Assembly (NCBI GenBank): GCA_032433595.1
Contig: JASWJB010000379.1
Span: 1 to 36,487, forward strand
DNA: 36,487 bases
DNA from: Conoideocrella luteorostrata
Lineage: Eukaryota; Ascomycota; Sordariomycetes; Hypocreales; Clavicipitaceae
Direction: 5' to 3'
This document shows positions 1-9,458 of the stretch, in pieces. How positions within the stretch are numbered: the stretch's first letter is position 1; every line of letters begins with the position of its first letter. A program made the position numbers and the translations under genes. The notes under the pieces were generated by a model. That model made no database searches, had not been told where the DNA came from, and saw only the letters and a program-made list of their open reading frames with translations.

Positions 1-85
1 ATATCGTGTTTTTGGTCGCTAAGGCATTATCTCTTGCGGAGTTAAATGCCACCTTTGATGGCTCAGTTAAACTGTCCCCCGCTTG
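1..85 (-). repeat. Left copy of window-end inverted repeat
   Basis: Bases 1-85 are the reverse complement of 36259-36341 with only a few mismatches and two single-base indels, about 93% identical by eye. Similarity stops abruptly at the inner edge, which reads CAAGCGGGGGACAG when read outward, and may continue to the left beyond the window. A sharp inner edge and an inverted partner suggest the end of a dispersed element. The edge loosely resembles the ends of Fot1/Pogo-type fungal DNA transposons, but I see no transposase and no clear TA duplication, so the family is not assigned. Confidence 0.8.
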
Positions 86-1218
86 CGGGTCTCACAAGGT
101 GGCAACATCAACTCTTCACCCCTTCGGCTGAGCTTTCCAATGCGACCCAGGTACAACTGGAACGGGGCGATATAAGCAGGTACATGTACGTAGCGGTAGT
201 CTGGGGTAAAAATGGAGGTCACTCGGACCCGCAAACCACGACAAGGTGGATATTCATAAAAGGGCAAATCTTCCAAACCGGAGAAGTGAAGACTATTCAA
301 AGGTCTGCGCAAGAACGAGACCAGGACCTTTTCTCTGAAATTGATCAGCCTGCGGATTGAGTCACTCTTGCATGCAGGCTCGGCGTCCATTGACCAATTG
401 AAGGCACTCGTCCACGCCGAAGGTCCATTGCGGGTGGTGCGTGAAGTGGAACCAGTCATCCAATGAAATGGGCCTAAATGAAAGCCCCTGCAAGAGCTAC
501 AGGCTCTCATTGGACATCTCTTGCCAGTTATGCTACTTGCGCTATGCCTGATTGAGCACGCCGAAAGAGTCAGCCTCCTCCACCTCCGCTCGCTGCGCCA
601 TGCGACAGATGCTTCAAAGTGAAATACCGTCCATGACTCCCTCCCGGATGACGCCTAAGGTTCCTCTCGAACTCTCGCTTTGTGCCTCCCTCTTACCAAA
701 TTATCGGCTAGACTCATTCTTCAATAGTCGCCTAAAAGAGGTCAAATCGTTAAGATACAGAAAACCTCAAAGCAACAAACTGTGAAACCTCGATCTTGAG
801 GCTTCCAATTGTCCCGAAACTTCGACACCACCCTCCTTGAGCTTCGGCTTCACACTCTTTTTCTCTCTTACACCCTCGCCTACGCCGGGGACTTGGGACT
901 CACCAAACCCGAGAAAGCCGATAAGTGTCAGCTCTTACTTTGTCGACACCAAAATTGTACCTGGCCTTCTTCACATCAACGTTCAGAAGAAATACTGAGA
1001 TCAAACGCATCTCGGTAACCTGGTAAGTTTAGTTCGTCGAGAATCGCATGACGCCTGGCGGTTTTTGGGCTTACACACCAAATGGCCGTTGTTCAGCTAC
1101 ATCATCATCACATTGTGTGACAACTGCGGCAACTAAACCCATTCAAAAAGGGTTGCCCATTATTCCCGCCAACCTGGACCACTTTATAAGCAGGAACTTC
1201 CACGACTCGAACTACGAA
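86..1218. other. Intergenic and 5' leader region of the first gene
   Basis: No gene is supported here. Open frames at 46-360 (+) and 67-510 (-) overlap each other and the repeat, and resemble no family I know. Just before the first gene there is a plausible 5'-leader intron: donor GTAAGT at 1023, branch-like AACTAAAC at about 1131, acceptor AAAAAG ending at 1150. An in-frame ATG at 1048 lies inside that putative intron, which supports using the later ATG at 1219. The leader intron is an inference from splice signals only. Confidence 0.4.
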
Positions 1219-4125
1219 ATGGCCTCCACTACTCAGGCCGCCTCTTCCCTTCCTCAAGGCTTCTCTCTCTATCAGCCCACCCTTGGTGCTCCGTTGCAGT
1301 TCTTCCCTGCCCTCGGATCTCAAGAGCTTGATGACATGATCAACGCCTTTGTTCCTGGCTCTTCTCCAACCAGCGAGAAGCGCGCTACAATCACCTTGGA
1401 CTTCTTCGAGTATGCTCAGTTGACGGGTCAGACCTTCAAGTTTTATCCCGTGCACTCTGCACCTTCTGCTGCTCCTTCGCCATCAACAGCCAGTCCGTCT
1501 TTGGACTCGGTTAACTCTTCATTCAATGTTTCCCCTATCACATCCTCGTGGGATTGGAGTGCCACTTCAGTCTCCTCAGCAACCTCATCGTCGCGTGTGT
1601 CAACAAAAAGCCGCAAAGGGTCCAAAGCTGGTAGCCAATCTTCTCGAAACCAAGCTACCAACTTCTCGAACCTTCCCGGCATGAAGATTCTGACCAAGGA
1701 TGGAATAGATGTGACTCATGTTGCTTCAAGGGGAACTAAAACAAAAGAACAGCGTGATCACGCTCATCTCATGAGAATCATCAAAGCCTGTGACAGCTGC
1801 CGACGCAAGAAGCTTCGCTGCGATCCCAGCCACAAGAAGCGAGGAGCCGCTCAAGCAGCACCACAAAACACACAGAAGTCTGCCAAAAAGGCAAAGACTG
1901 TGCCATCAGAAGCTCCTCCGCCTGGTCTACCGTCCACCGTGATGGACCCAGGGCTCATATTCTCAGCATCGTCAGATGATTTGGACTCGACTTTCTTATT
2001 TACTGGTCTGGAGGACTTCGATCATACCTCTATGACTCATGACCCATTCGACGAGTTTGTTCAGTTCCCTCCTATGGAAACCTCGAACTTCGACTTTCTC
2101 CTCGATACTACCACCGACTACACTTCTTCTCAGTCTACTTCTTCGTCTTCTGTTCCTTCACCGCTCAAGTCAGCCACCACTTCACAAGAATCTAATGCAC
2201 CTCTTGGAGGCTCAGGTCATGTTAACCCCGAGCTGCAAGCAAGGTCTCCTAACTTCCCCTTCCTGGACAGCGGTGGCTCTTCCGCAGATTACACCGATTT
2301 CAACCTGTACTCGCCGTCTTCTAGCTTCTCTGAGGATGAGCGTATGCTGCCAATTAGCTCATCAAACAGCAGTCTGCCAAGCCTAAATGAACCCTTACTC
2401 TCCGAATGCCCTCCTCCGTCGTACGGAGCCGTGGCAAACGGTGAGGTAATTGAGTGGAATAATCCTGGCCTGTCAATTGATGAGTTCCAGTTCCACTCTG
2501 TCAACGCATCTGTTGGTGGTAGTGACCGCAGCAGTGTACGCAGCAGCGACCAGTTCAATACTATGAGCACTTTCGGCGAACCAAGGAACGAGTCTTACTC
2601 CAAGAAGCCTGGCTCCGAACCACTCAGTCAAGTAATTGTTTGTTGTCCTCCAGGCAGCACAGTTGTTGTGGCCGAAAACAGGTCGTCTGGCGGTCAGCTA
2701 GACAACGTACGTACTCAAACCCATCTTTTGCCAATACCACAAAGACTAACTTCAGAAAAGGTACCAAGCAACTTCGATTCTTCTGCGGCATCCGCACCTA
2801 TTGATGACCGCCTAGGCGTATGTCTTTTCTCTGCTGTGCTAACCCCCGCTGGACCAATGCTGACCGCTACCCAGGCATCCTCCGGTGCATCTGTTGACCA
2901 GCACATCGCAAACGCGACATCCAGCTCCAGCGTTTCAAACAGGATCAGCAGTGTATGTAAACCCGTTGCTGATGAGCTTGCGCATCTCGTATCGAAACTA
3001 ACTTCAAAAAAGGTACTACCAGCTGCATATATCGAAGCACCCACAACTGCCTCAATCAATAGGCACAGCAGTGTATGTAGCCCTGTTGAGTATGTTGTTA
3101 ATCCGTTCGAACAAATACTAACTGGAAAAAAGGAATCACCAGCTGAACTGGCCCATCAATATGCACCTGCCAGGACGAGCAGAGTCCATAGTGTACGTCC
3201 ACGCGTCGTAAAATCACCTTGTATGCAGCGACTAACTTTGAAAAAGGAACCTCCAACAGCATTTTCCGATCAAGATCATCTGGGTGCTTTCAGCTCAGGC
3301 GCAGCCCTATTTGGACCAGATGTATTGAGCGTATGTTTCGACTCACTCTTCATTATGCGCGCTGCCCAACTAAAATTTTTAAAGGCTCAGACTACGAATA
3401 CCATACGACGGGTTTCTGCAACCCCCCAATCCCAGTCGATTGATGATGGCAACTTGAGCTCCGCTTTTGGCCAACAGTTACTTGACGAACCCAGCCATAC
3501 ACGTGTGTGTGGTCACATGGACCGTGATTCAAGCACTATTTCATCGTCTCCAGAAAGCTATAATGATGAACGACCTCAATCATCTGGTCCTGGCACTAGC
3601 TCTTCTCGTGTGACCGGCTTTTCTTCAACGGGCGCTCTATCAATCAATGAGCGTGGCCGGGAAGTACACGTCATATCTGGCGGACGCATTGCGTCCGTTG
3701 AACAAATCAACGAGTTCCCCAAGCAGGGTGGTGCCAATGACCTAAGCAACAGTGCTGGCCAGTCACCAACTCTGTTATCTGCCAACCTAGACGCTAATAA
3801 ATCTGCCACGGCTGATGACGATGTCCGTGTGTCAGATGCAGTTCGAAATGCGTCCGGCACCGCACAGGCATATCCCGGTGTTGATTCCATTTCCCTAAAT
3901 ACGATGGTTCAACTTGCAAACGCTGCTGTTGCCATGTCCACCCTGGCACTGTATGTGCTTGCTGCGGGAGTGGATGTCGCAAACAATATTCCTCAGCCCA
4001 AGTCTGCCCCGACACAAACAAAGCAGCCAGGATCCCTGGACCTATCCTGCCGAGACATGCCACGACAAATGTCACTTGACCAGCGAACCACGTTCTCTTC
4101 GATATCCCCTTTGTGCGCTATCTAG
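1219..4125 (+). CDS. Serine-rich half Zn(II)2Cys6-cluster protein
   Basis: I start at ATG 1219 (A at -3, G at +4) rather than the in-frame ATG at 1048. The unspliced frame encodes 968 aa. A basic, cysteine-containing segment at about residues 188-208 (CDSCRRKKLRC, Cys191/194/201) matches the first half of a fungal Zn(II)2Cys6 DNA-binding cluster, but the second cysteine triplet is absent; a Lys/Ala-rich linker follows. The rest is Ser/Thr/Pro-rich low-complexity sequence. Near the C terminus, residues 896-920 form a hydrophobic stretch (MVQLANAAVAMSTLALYVLA), unusual for a soluble regulator. Residues 497-722 contain six intron-like modules (separate entry); removing all of them gives 855 aa. 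Nuclear regulator is a guess from the half cluster; DNA binding is not assured because the zinc site is incomplete. Confidence 0.75.
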   Translation: MASTTQAASSLPQGFSLYQPTLGAPLQFFPALGSQELDDMINAFVPGSSPTSEKRATITLDFFEYAQLTGQTFKFYPVHSAPSAAPSPSTASPSLDSVNSSFNVSPITSSWDWSATSVSSATSSSRVSTKSRKGSKAGSQSSRNQATNFSNLPGMKILTKDGIDVTHVASRGTKTKEQRDHAHLMRIIKACDSCRRKKLRCDPSHKKRGAAQAAPQNTQKSAKKAKTVPSEAPPPGLPSTVMDPGLIFSASSDDLDSTFLFTGLEDFDHTSMTHDPFDEFVQFPPMETSNFDFLLDTTTDYTSSQSTSSSSVPSPLKSATTSQESNAPLGGSGHVNPELQARSPNFPFLDSGGSSADYTDFNLYSPSSSFSEDERMLPISSSNSSLPSLNEPLLSECPPPSYGAVANGEVIEWNNPGLSIDEFQFHSVNASVGGSDRSSVRSSDQFNTMSTFGEPRNESYSKKPGSEPLSQVIVCCPPGSTVVVAENRSSGGQLDNVRTQTHLLPIPQRLTSEKVPSNFDSSAASAPIDDRLGVCLFSAVLTPAGPMLTATQASSGASVDQHIANATSSSSVSNRISSVCKPVADELAHLVSKLTSKKVLPAAYIEAPTTASINRHSSVCSPVEYVVNPFEQILTGKKESPAELAHQYAPARTSRVHSVRPRVVKSPCMQRLTLKKEPPTAFSDQDHLGAFSSGAALFGPDVLSVCFDSLFIMRAAQLKFLKAQTTNTIRRVSATPQSQSIDDGNLSSAFGQQLLDEPSHTRVCGHMDRDSSTISSSPESYNDERPQSSGPGTSSSRVTGFSSTGALSINERGREVHVISGGRIASVEQINEFPKQGGANDLSNSAGQSPTLLSANLDANKSATADDDVRVSDAVRNASGTAQAYPGVDSISLNTMVQLANAAVAMSTLALYVLAAGVDVANNIPQPKSAPTQTKQPGSLDLSCRDMPRQMSLDQRTTFSSISPLCAI
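2707..3384 (+). other. Array of six in-frame, 3n, phase-0 intron-like modules
   Basis: Six segments begin with GTAYGT, contain a branch-like CTAAC/CTGAC/CTAAA and end in AG: 2707-2760 (54), 2818-2874 (57), 2953-3012 (60), 3073-3132 (60), 3193-3246 (54) and 3331-3384 (54). Each starts at a codon boundary, each length is a multiple of three and none contains an in-frame stop, so the frame is open whether each is spliced or retained. The sequences between them (57, 78, 60, 60 and 84 nt) are also 3n. The conserved peptide traces (S-V-C/R at the donor, L-T at the branch point, K-K at the acceptor) fall exactly on splice signals, which suggests that splicing rather than protein sequence is conserved. 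Modules 3-5 are exactly 120 bp apart. Confidence 0.7.
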
Positions 4126-5305
4126 CACTACCATCCGTGTTGAGTAACATATACAAGTGACGGATGGAACAAAGATTTTGGAATTGAAGCGATTTGTTTT
4201 ATTAGAAGGCGACATGTTTAATAACAATATACCCACATGCTCTGTACGCAGTGCTGTGCACGAGGCATCGCGCTGCTTAGAAGCATTTATAGTATGCTAG
4301 ATATGTCGATATATACAGACAATACAACACGTGCTAGCGTTAATTTTTTATCATTATATCTTGCTGATTTATATTGCTGATTTCCATCTTGCTACGTGTT
4401 TGAAGGCTGAATTCTTGTCCGCTCGAGTGGGTCACCGTCATGTGACGCTAAATTATTCGGATTTTCTCGATATGAATGAACAGGAGCTTGAATCTGAATC
4501 ATAGCTTGCCGCTCACCTTGTCACATATGATTGATCGATATTAAGCTGTAGTATACCCCGCATATTTCATTGGTTACTCACTTTGTACAATGTCCTGATT
4601 GCCGCTCCAACTCCGCCTTGTTTTTGTATGTCCCGGATCCGAGCTTGGAGAGAGTGCGTTGCAAAAGCTAAAATTACGGTTGCTGCCAAGACCAGCCCAT
4701 AAGAGGGTGTTTAATTTATGCTTGCATAGGAATCCTTGAACTAATATTGTGCTACGAGACGGTACAGATTGTGCCTGAGTTATGGTCGCAGGCCACGGCT
4801 GTGTAACTGGATGACTTATCTCGTCGCACCACATACTTTCAGGTGGGCTGGCAATCAGGCTGCCTTTAACTATTGAGATTTCTGAGCAGCTATAGAGAAC
4901 ATCCAATTTTCTGAGACTCGTGCACTGGGCTTGCAAACGAGAGTCTGCAGGAGTAAGAGCCTTGAGCTCTCGATCCGCGTTTGTGGGTTCTTGGCGGTTG
5001 GCCCAAAGCCTCCTTGAGGGCGTACCGAACGGGCACAAAACGGATACCTTCGGATCTCTTGTATCGACTGAAACTCTGGGCATTCGGCGACTGGGGGGCT
5101 TGCAAGTCACTTCATCGACCAGGCTGTCGACGAAAAGGTGGGCCCTGAAGCGGCAGTGACAGGCAGTGAAGCAGAGGGAGAAGATTGAGGCTACCGGGCA
5201 CGAACAGGCAAACGCGTGGTTTGGCTGTTTGGTGATTGGAACCATCTGGTCTTTCCTGGTCCTCCGTGCCCTGTCGTGGTCTGTCGGGGTCATTCCGCCG
5301 CTCAG
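4126..5305. other. Intergenic region, no gene seen
   Basis: This holds the 3' flank of the half-cluster gene (AT-rich, about 4140-4400) and the 5' flank of the tRNA deaminase gene. A 272-codon minus-strand frame at 4574-5392 has no family signature and runs antisense into the first exon of the deaminase gene, so I do not call it. Confidence 0.5.
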
Positions 5306-6780
5306 ATGCCACTGCTCCAGTCCCTCGGGCTGGCACCTGCCAAAAATGCGATCCGCAAACTGTTTCGCCGGTCGTCGCCGGCTGACAACCAAATTAACGG
5401 CTCGGCGGGAGCACCATCATCGCAATCAATGGCAACTGCCGCCGCCAGCACACCGCAATCACAGCACTCAACCATTGCAAACTCGAATCCAACAGTCGCG
5501 ATGTCAGTTGCGGTGGACCACTACTCGTCTGTCCATGCGGACAAGGAAAACCGTCCCCCAGAGGGACTTGACACGGCTGACTTATCCGGGCCCTTAAAGA
5601 AGTTGAGTCTTAAGACGCAGGACGAATCGCCGGTTGCAAAGGCAGTCATTGTTGAAGAGGCGGTTGAGGAGGATCCGGCAGTTTTGGCAGAGCGGGCATA
5701 TCATATGCGTTTTATTGGCGAGGCACTTGATATGGTGAGTTCTTTTGAAATTTCATGACCTGACAAGGCTTGGTGCATCTGACATACTTTCTCTCATCTA
5801 GGCTCGTCTAGCCTTACGAACGAATGAAACTCCAGTCGGTTGCGTCTTGGTGCACAACGGCACGATCATTGCCAAGGGAATGAATGCTACTAATGTTACT
5901 CGAAACGGCACAAGACACGCTGAATTTATGGCAATCTCTGCTTTGCTGTCATACCCATCGAAGGGCGCTCCACGCACAACATCTCTAAAGCCCAAGGCAC
6001 CACCAAAACCCGTCGATGATGCGTCCGATGCCGCGTCGGTTGAGCCCAAGTCACCGGATGAAGGGAACGAAGATGGGAAGAAGGGACATCTTTTTCCTTA
6101 CGGACAGAAGTTCCATCCCGATGCCATGGTCAACAGGGAACTTATTAGGGAATGCATTCTCTACGTCACAGTTGAACCTTGCGTCATGTGCGCGTCTCTT
6201 CTTAGACAACTCGGCATTAAGAAGGTGTATTTTGGTGCAGTCAACGACAAATTTGGTGGCACAGGGGGCGTATTCAGCATCCATGCGAACTCTCTTCCCG
6301 TTCGACCAGATGGGCAAACGGCCAGCGCGCATCCAACCCCTCGACCGTCGCAACTTCCAGACGGCAGCGGGACATTAGGAACGTCCTACCCGCCTGGTGG
6401 AGGCGATGGTGGAGATGTTGAAGCTGGTTACGAAATTGAAGGTGGTTGGGGGCGCGATGATGCCGTTGGACTGCTCAGGCGTTTCTACGTGCAAGAAAAT
6501 GGACGAGGTAGGTCAAAGCAGTCTATCTGGCCTAATGACCACAAATACTGACATTTTGGTAGCCCCAGTACCTAGGAAGAAAGAAGGTAGAGCAGCACGA
6601 TTGGCAGCAATGATGGAGCAGGATGATGGTTCACCAGGTGTGCAAATGGAAGAAAGTGCACAGGACGGCGAGGAGACGCCAGGCCAAGACGGAAAGGATG
6701 ATGTGGGTTCCAATACAGGGCTCACGGCCAACAAAGACTCACCCGAGAAGCAATTTGATGCATTCCTCGGAGCCACTTAA
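5306..6780 (+). CDS. tad2: tRNA adenosine-34 deaminase, catalytic subunit (Tad2-like)
   Basis: Converts adenosine to inosine at tRNA wobble position 34, normally as a heterodimer with Tad3. Exons are 5306-5734, 5802-6507 and 6563-6780; introns of 67 and 55 bp have GTGAGT...TAG and GTAGGT...TAG, and the frame is continuous. The product is 450 aa. The cytidine-deaminase fold spans about residues 130-300: TRHAE gives His182 and Glu184, and PCVMC gives Cys270 and Cys273, the zinc ligands and proton shuttle. A charged insert of about 65 residues lies between the two motifs, and a GGWGRDDAV-LLRRFYVQEN block follows. The start is uncertain: in-frame ATGs at 5216, 5306, 5429 and 5501 are possible because the first 100 residues are low-complexity. 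Starting at 5501 would give 385 aa. The acidic C-terminal tail is poorly conserved in type. Confidence 0.9.
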
Positions 6781-7056
6781 GCTCGTCTTGAAAACAATAC
6801 CGAGACAGTTACTCTGAATGATACTATTCTGAGGGATATCTCCAGCACAGGGAAATTTGGTGGATGACGAGGCATGATGTATAATATAGAAGAAAAAGAC
6901 AGGCTTTGGGTCCACTGTAACGGAACAGGGCAACGTACTAACGATAGTGGGAAGACTTATTGGGAAAGCACGACGTAGGTTGCGTGAGATTGAAATGAAC
7001 AACGTTTGTGCCCGTGTGAGGTGACGAGCCAGTCACTCCTGTTGCTTGAACTATGA
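6781..7056. other. Short convergent intergenic spacer
   Basis: Lies between the 3' ends of the plus-strand tRNA deaminase gene and the minus-strand gene that ends at 7057. It is probably shared 3' UTR space; nothing else is visible. Confidence 0.5.
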
Positions 7057-8194
7057 CTACATCTTTCTCAACTGTGTGTCCCTGCGGTATTGCCAGCTAT
7101 TCGAATCGGAATATACCAACGTATAGCCCAGCACGCTTTCTACGAGGTGCAAAACGACAGGAATCGATAGCACTGGCGTCATGCCACTGTAGTGGCCAGA
7201 TGGATATTCGAGGGTCAGCACGTCATGCAAAGGACCGAGGCCAAACGGGCTCTGGCCCAGAGTGATTTGTACCATTGGTGGCTATTCCTGGTCAGTTCCT
7301 GCAAATGGATTTCGTCTTCGTTTATCGGGTAGCCATGAGTCTTACCCTGTCTGTGCGTCGATTGTTTGTACGGCACCACTTTTTGAAATACGCCTCCAGA
7401 AAGCTCAGCGATGGGCTGTGACTACACTCAATTTTAATGCAAGACCCCTGGGTAATGTGCAAATGATAGGGTGGGCGGAGGAGAAGCTCATCTGGTCGTG
7501 GAAGAAGGTTCACATCAGGAAGATATGCTGGTTCTGCATCCACCACTGGAACTGCAGCCGCTGTCGCAGGGGCAGATGTGGAAGCATTGATTCTTGGAAC
7601 AGACACATCCGCCCAGTCCTCCCGATCCGCCGCATCTACCACGGAGCTCGGCTGCCTTTCGTCAAACGCTGACACGATTTGCTTTCGGAAGGCCGGCACA
7701 GCGCCGGCTGGATCATGCGGCGGCTCACCCTTTGGCAGGAAGAGCACGAATGAAGTGCGCTGTTGGTCCCATTTTGTAGACGGAGTGGATGAAGAAGCAA
7801 CTTCGACGAGAAGATGGACGGTAGAGACTGCACTCCGCTCGAGCGCCTCGATCAACTTGTCGCAGAATGCTTCGCCAGACTGGCCATCTTCGAGGACGTC
7901 TTGGAAGGCGCGTGCCCAGGATTGGATGAAGGATGTAGCGTCGGATACGAGTTGGGAGAGGTCGGTATAGTGAGCGGAGATGGAATTGTGCAGGATGGCC
8001 CAGTCGGGAGTGCAGGAGATGGTACGGCCAAGTGTGGACTGGGCGTTTTGAATGGCAGTATTGGCCGGAGAGGAGACGGGTTCCCAGTGTTGGCGGACAG
8101 CAAGGCGGATTTTGAGGGGTCTGTGGCGTTGGTGAGAGGTCAGGCCTGGTGGATGTAAGGATGGGGAGGCGAGAGAAGACACTCACAGTGACAT
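7057..8194 (-). CDS. Unrecognised conserved-looking protein, three exons
   Basis: Rebuilt on the minus strand as exons 8194-8187, 8120-7346 and 7281-7057. Intron 1 (8121-8186, 66 bp) has GTGAGT...CACAG; intron 2 (7282-7345, 64 bp) has GTAAGA, branch CTGAC and AATAG. The first coding exon is only 8 nt (ATGTCACT), which joins in frame to PLKIRLAVRQHW. The product is 335 aa. The long open frame begins inside intron 1 if unspliced, so a start at 8182 would be wrong. No motif I recognise: an alpha-helical-looking N-terminal half (about residues 20-115), an Ala/Pro-rich stretch near 190-205, then FLEAYFKKWC followed by the last-exon segment PPMVQITLGQSPFGLGPL. No signal peptide or membrane segment is seen. 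Its function is unknown; it is divergent from the gene at 9459. Confidence 0.72.
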
Positions 8195-9458
8195 GGTGAT
8201 ACTTGCGATGATGTTGCGCTTCGGGGTAATGAAGGGGCCGTGCTATGGCGGAACGAGATGCGTTTGTAGGATGCTCTCCGTGCAGGACGACTGAACCGCG
8301 AGATATTTACGAGATGATCAGTTAATGTTTGCAAGTGTCCCTCACGATGCTAAGACGCAGTTAGTTGGTCATGGACCAATTTTAATTATCGTGTTCAGCC
8401 TCAGCCTCAGCTTTCGCCTTGACAGGCTGCCTCCTCAAACGCCCCTCGAATGCGCCCGAACCTGCAGACGCACGATCCATCTCGCTAAACAATACCTAAT
8501 TCTCTTGCACGCATAATAAACGTAGGTGAGGTACGTAATTACTCCGTGCTTCAGTTTGGCGTTCTCACGGGCTGTTTTTTTCTGGAACGTGCTATGTGGG
8601 TTGAGCCGCTGCTTGTTTGATCTGCCTCTCAACCTGTGGCTTAGTGGCTTCGGCGCCAGAAACTAGCTATCCATAATAAATTACATGTACTCTGTACTCC
8701 GTGCGGAGTACACACTCGGCAAACAACTGGTATATATCCTACTGGAACCCTTGGCTCTCGAACAGCATAGAAAAAATTGGTGGGTTCACCAAAACTGCCG
8801 AATAGCTAACAAACCGTCACTCCCCTTTGTTCTTCCAGACTTCGCACTCACTCACTCATATTTGTTAACTCATCGTGCACCTGGGACCCTTGATATGCAA
8901 AATATCCACCCCAATGCGGGGTTTCGTGTGCAATCGCAACGTCCTCGCTTAACCCTGTCCTCTTTCGCGCGCAAGCTGAAAGCAGGGTTCTGCCCAAAGG
9001 GGCAAGAGGAGTCCAATAGTTCAGGCACTGCAACCAGGGGAGGTTGAGTGCCTTGCGGCTCTGCATAGCAGCGGCTGAGAAGAATACGGAAGATTGAGGG
9101 GGAGGGGAGGGGTAAAATCTTGGATATGTTGATGGATTATTGGGCAGCTGAGAAATGATGGCTTTCATGAAAGCGCGGCATTGGGGAGACTCGCGGAGAT
9201 TTTTGGAGACGAACAAATACATTTGCAGGGGGACTGTTGCAGACTGAAGAAGTCGAAGGGGCTAGATTGTTTGATGAATAGATTTGGACAGTTGCCCCCT
9301 CGTGATATGCTTGTTGTCGTGAAGTATATAAGAGCTATGTTGCTCCCTTGGTGCGGTAATTTCTTGGCATCAAGTGTCGCAATTTTCCAAATATATCATA
9401 AACATATAGGCATAACTAGACTTCCCTGTCACCGCTTTACCTTTGACCATCCGTCAAT
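8195..9458. promoter_or_regulatory. Divergent promoter region between two unknown genes
   Basis: This 1.26 kb spacer lies head-to-head between the minus-strand gene starting at 8194 and the plus-strand gene starting at 9459. It contains a perfect palindrome at 8694-8711 (GTACTCCG-TG-CGGAGTAC), the strongest instance of the CGGAGTA motif scattered through the window, and a TATA-like TATATAAG at about 9325, roughly 130 bp before ATG 9459. The small open frames here (for example 8685-9047) have no coding signature. Confidence 0.45.

Noticed and set aside
67..510. 147-codon minus-strand frame at the left end
   Set aside because: Overlaps the repeat and a plus-strand frame equally open; no recognisable domain.
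2632..2681. A seventh intron-like module before the array (GTAATT...ACAG)
   Set aside because: The donor is weak, there is no branch point, and the length (50) is not a multiple of three, so it would shift the frame.
4574..5392. 272-codon minus-strand open frame
   Set aside because: Antisense to exon 1 of the tRNA deaminase gene, with no motif, no splice logic and no promoter-like context.
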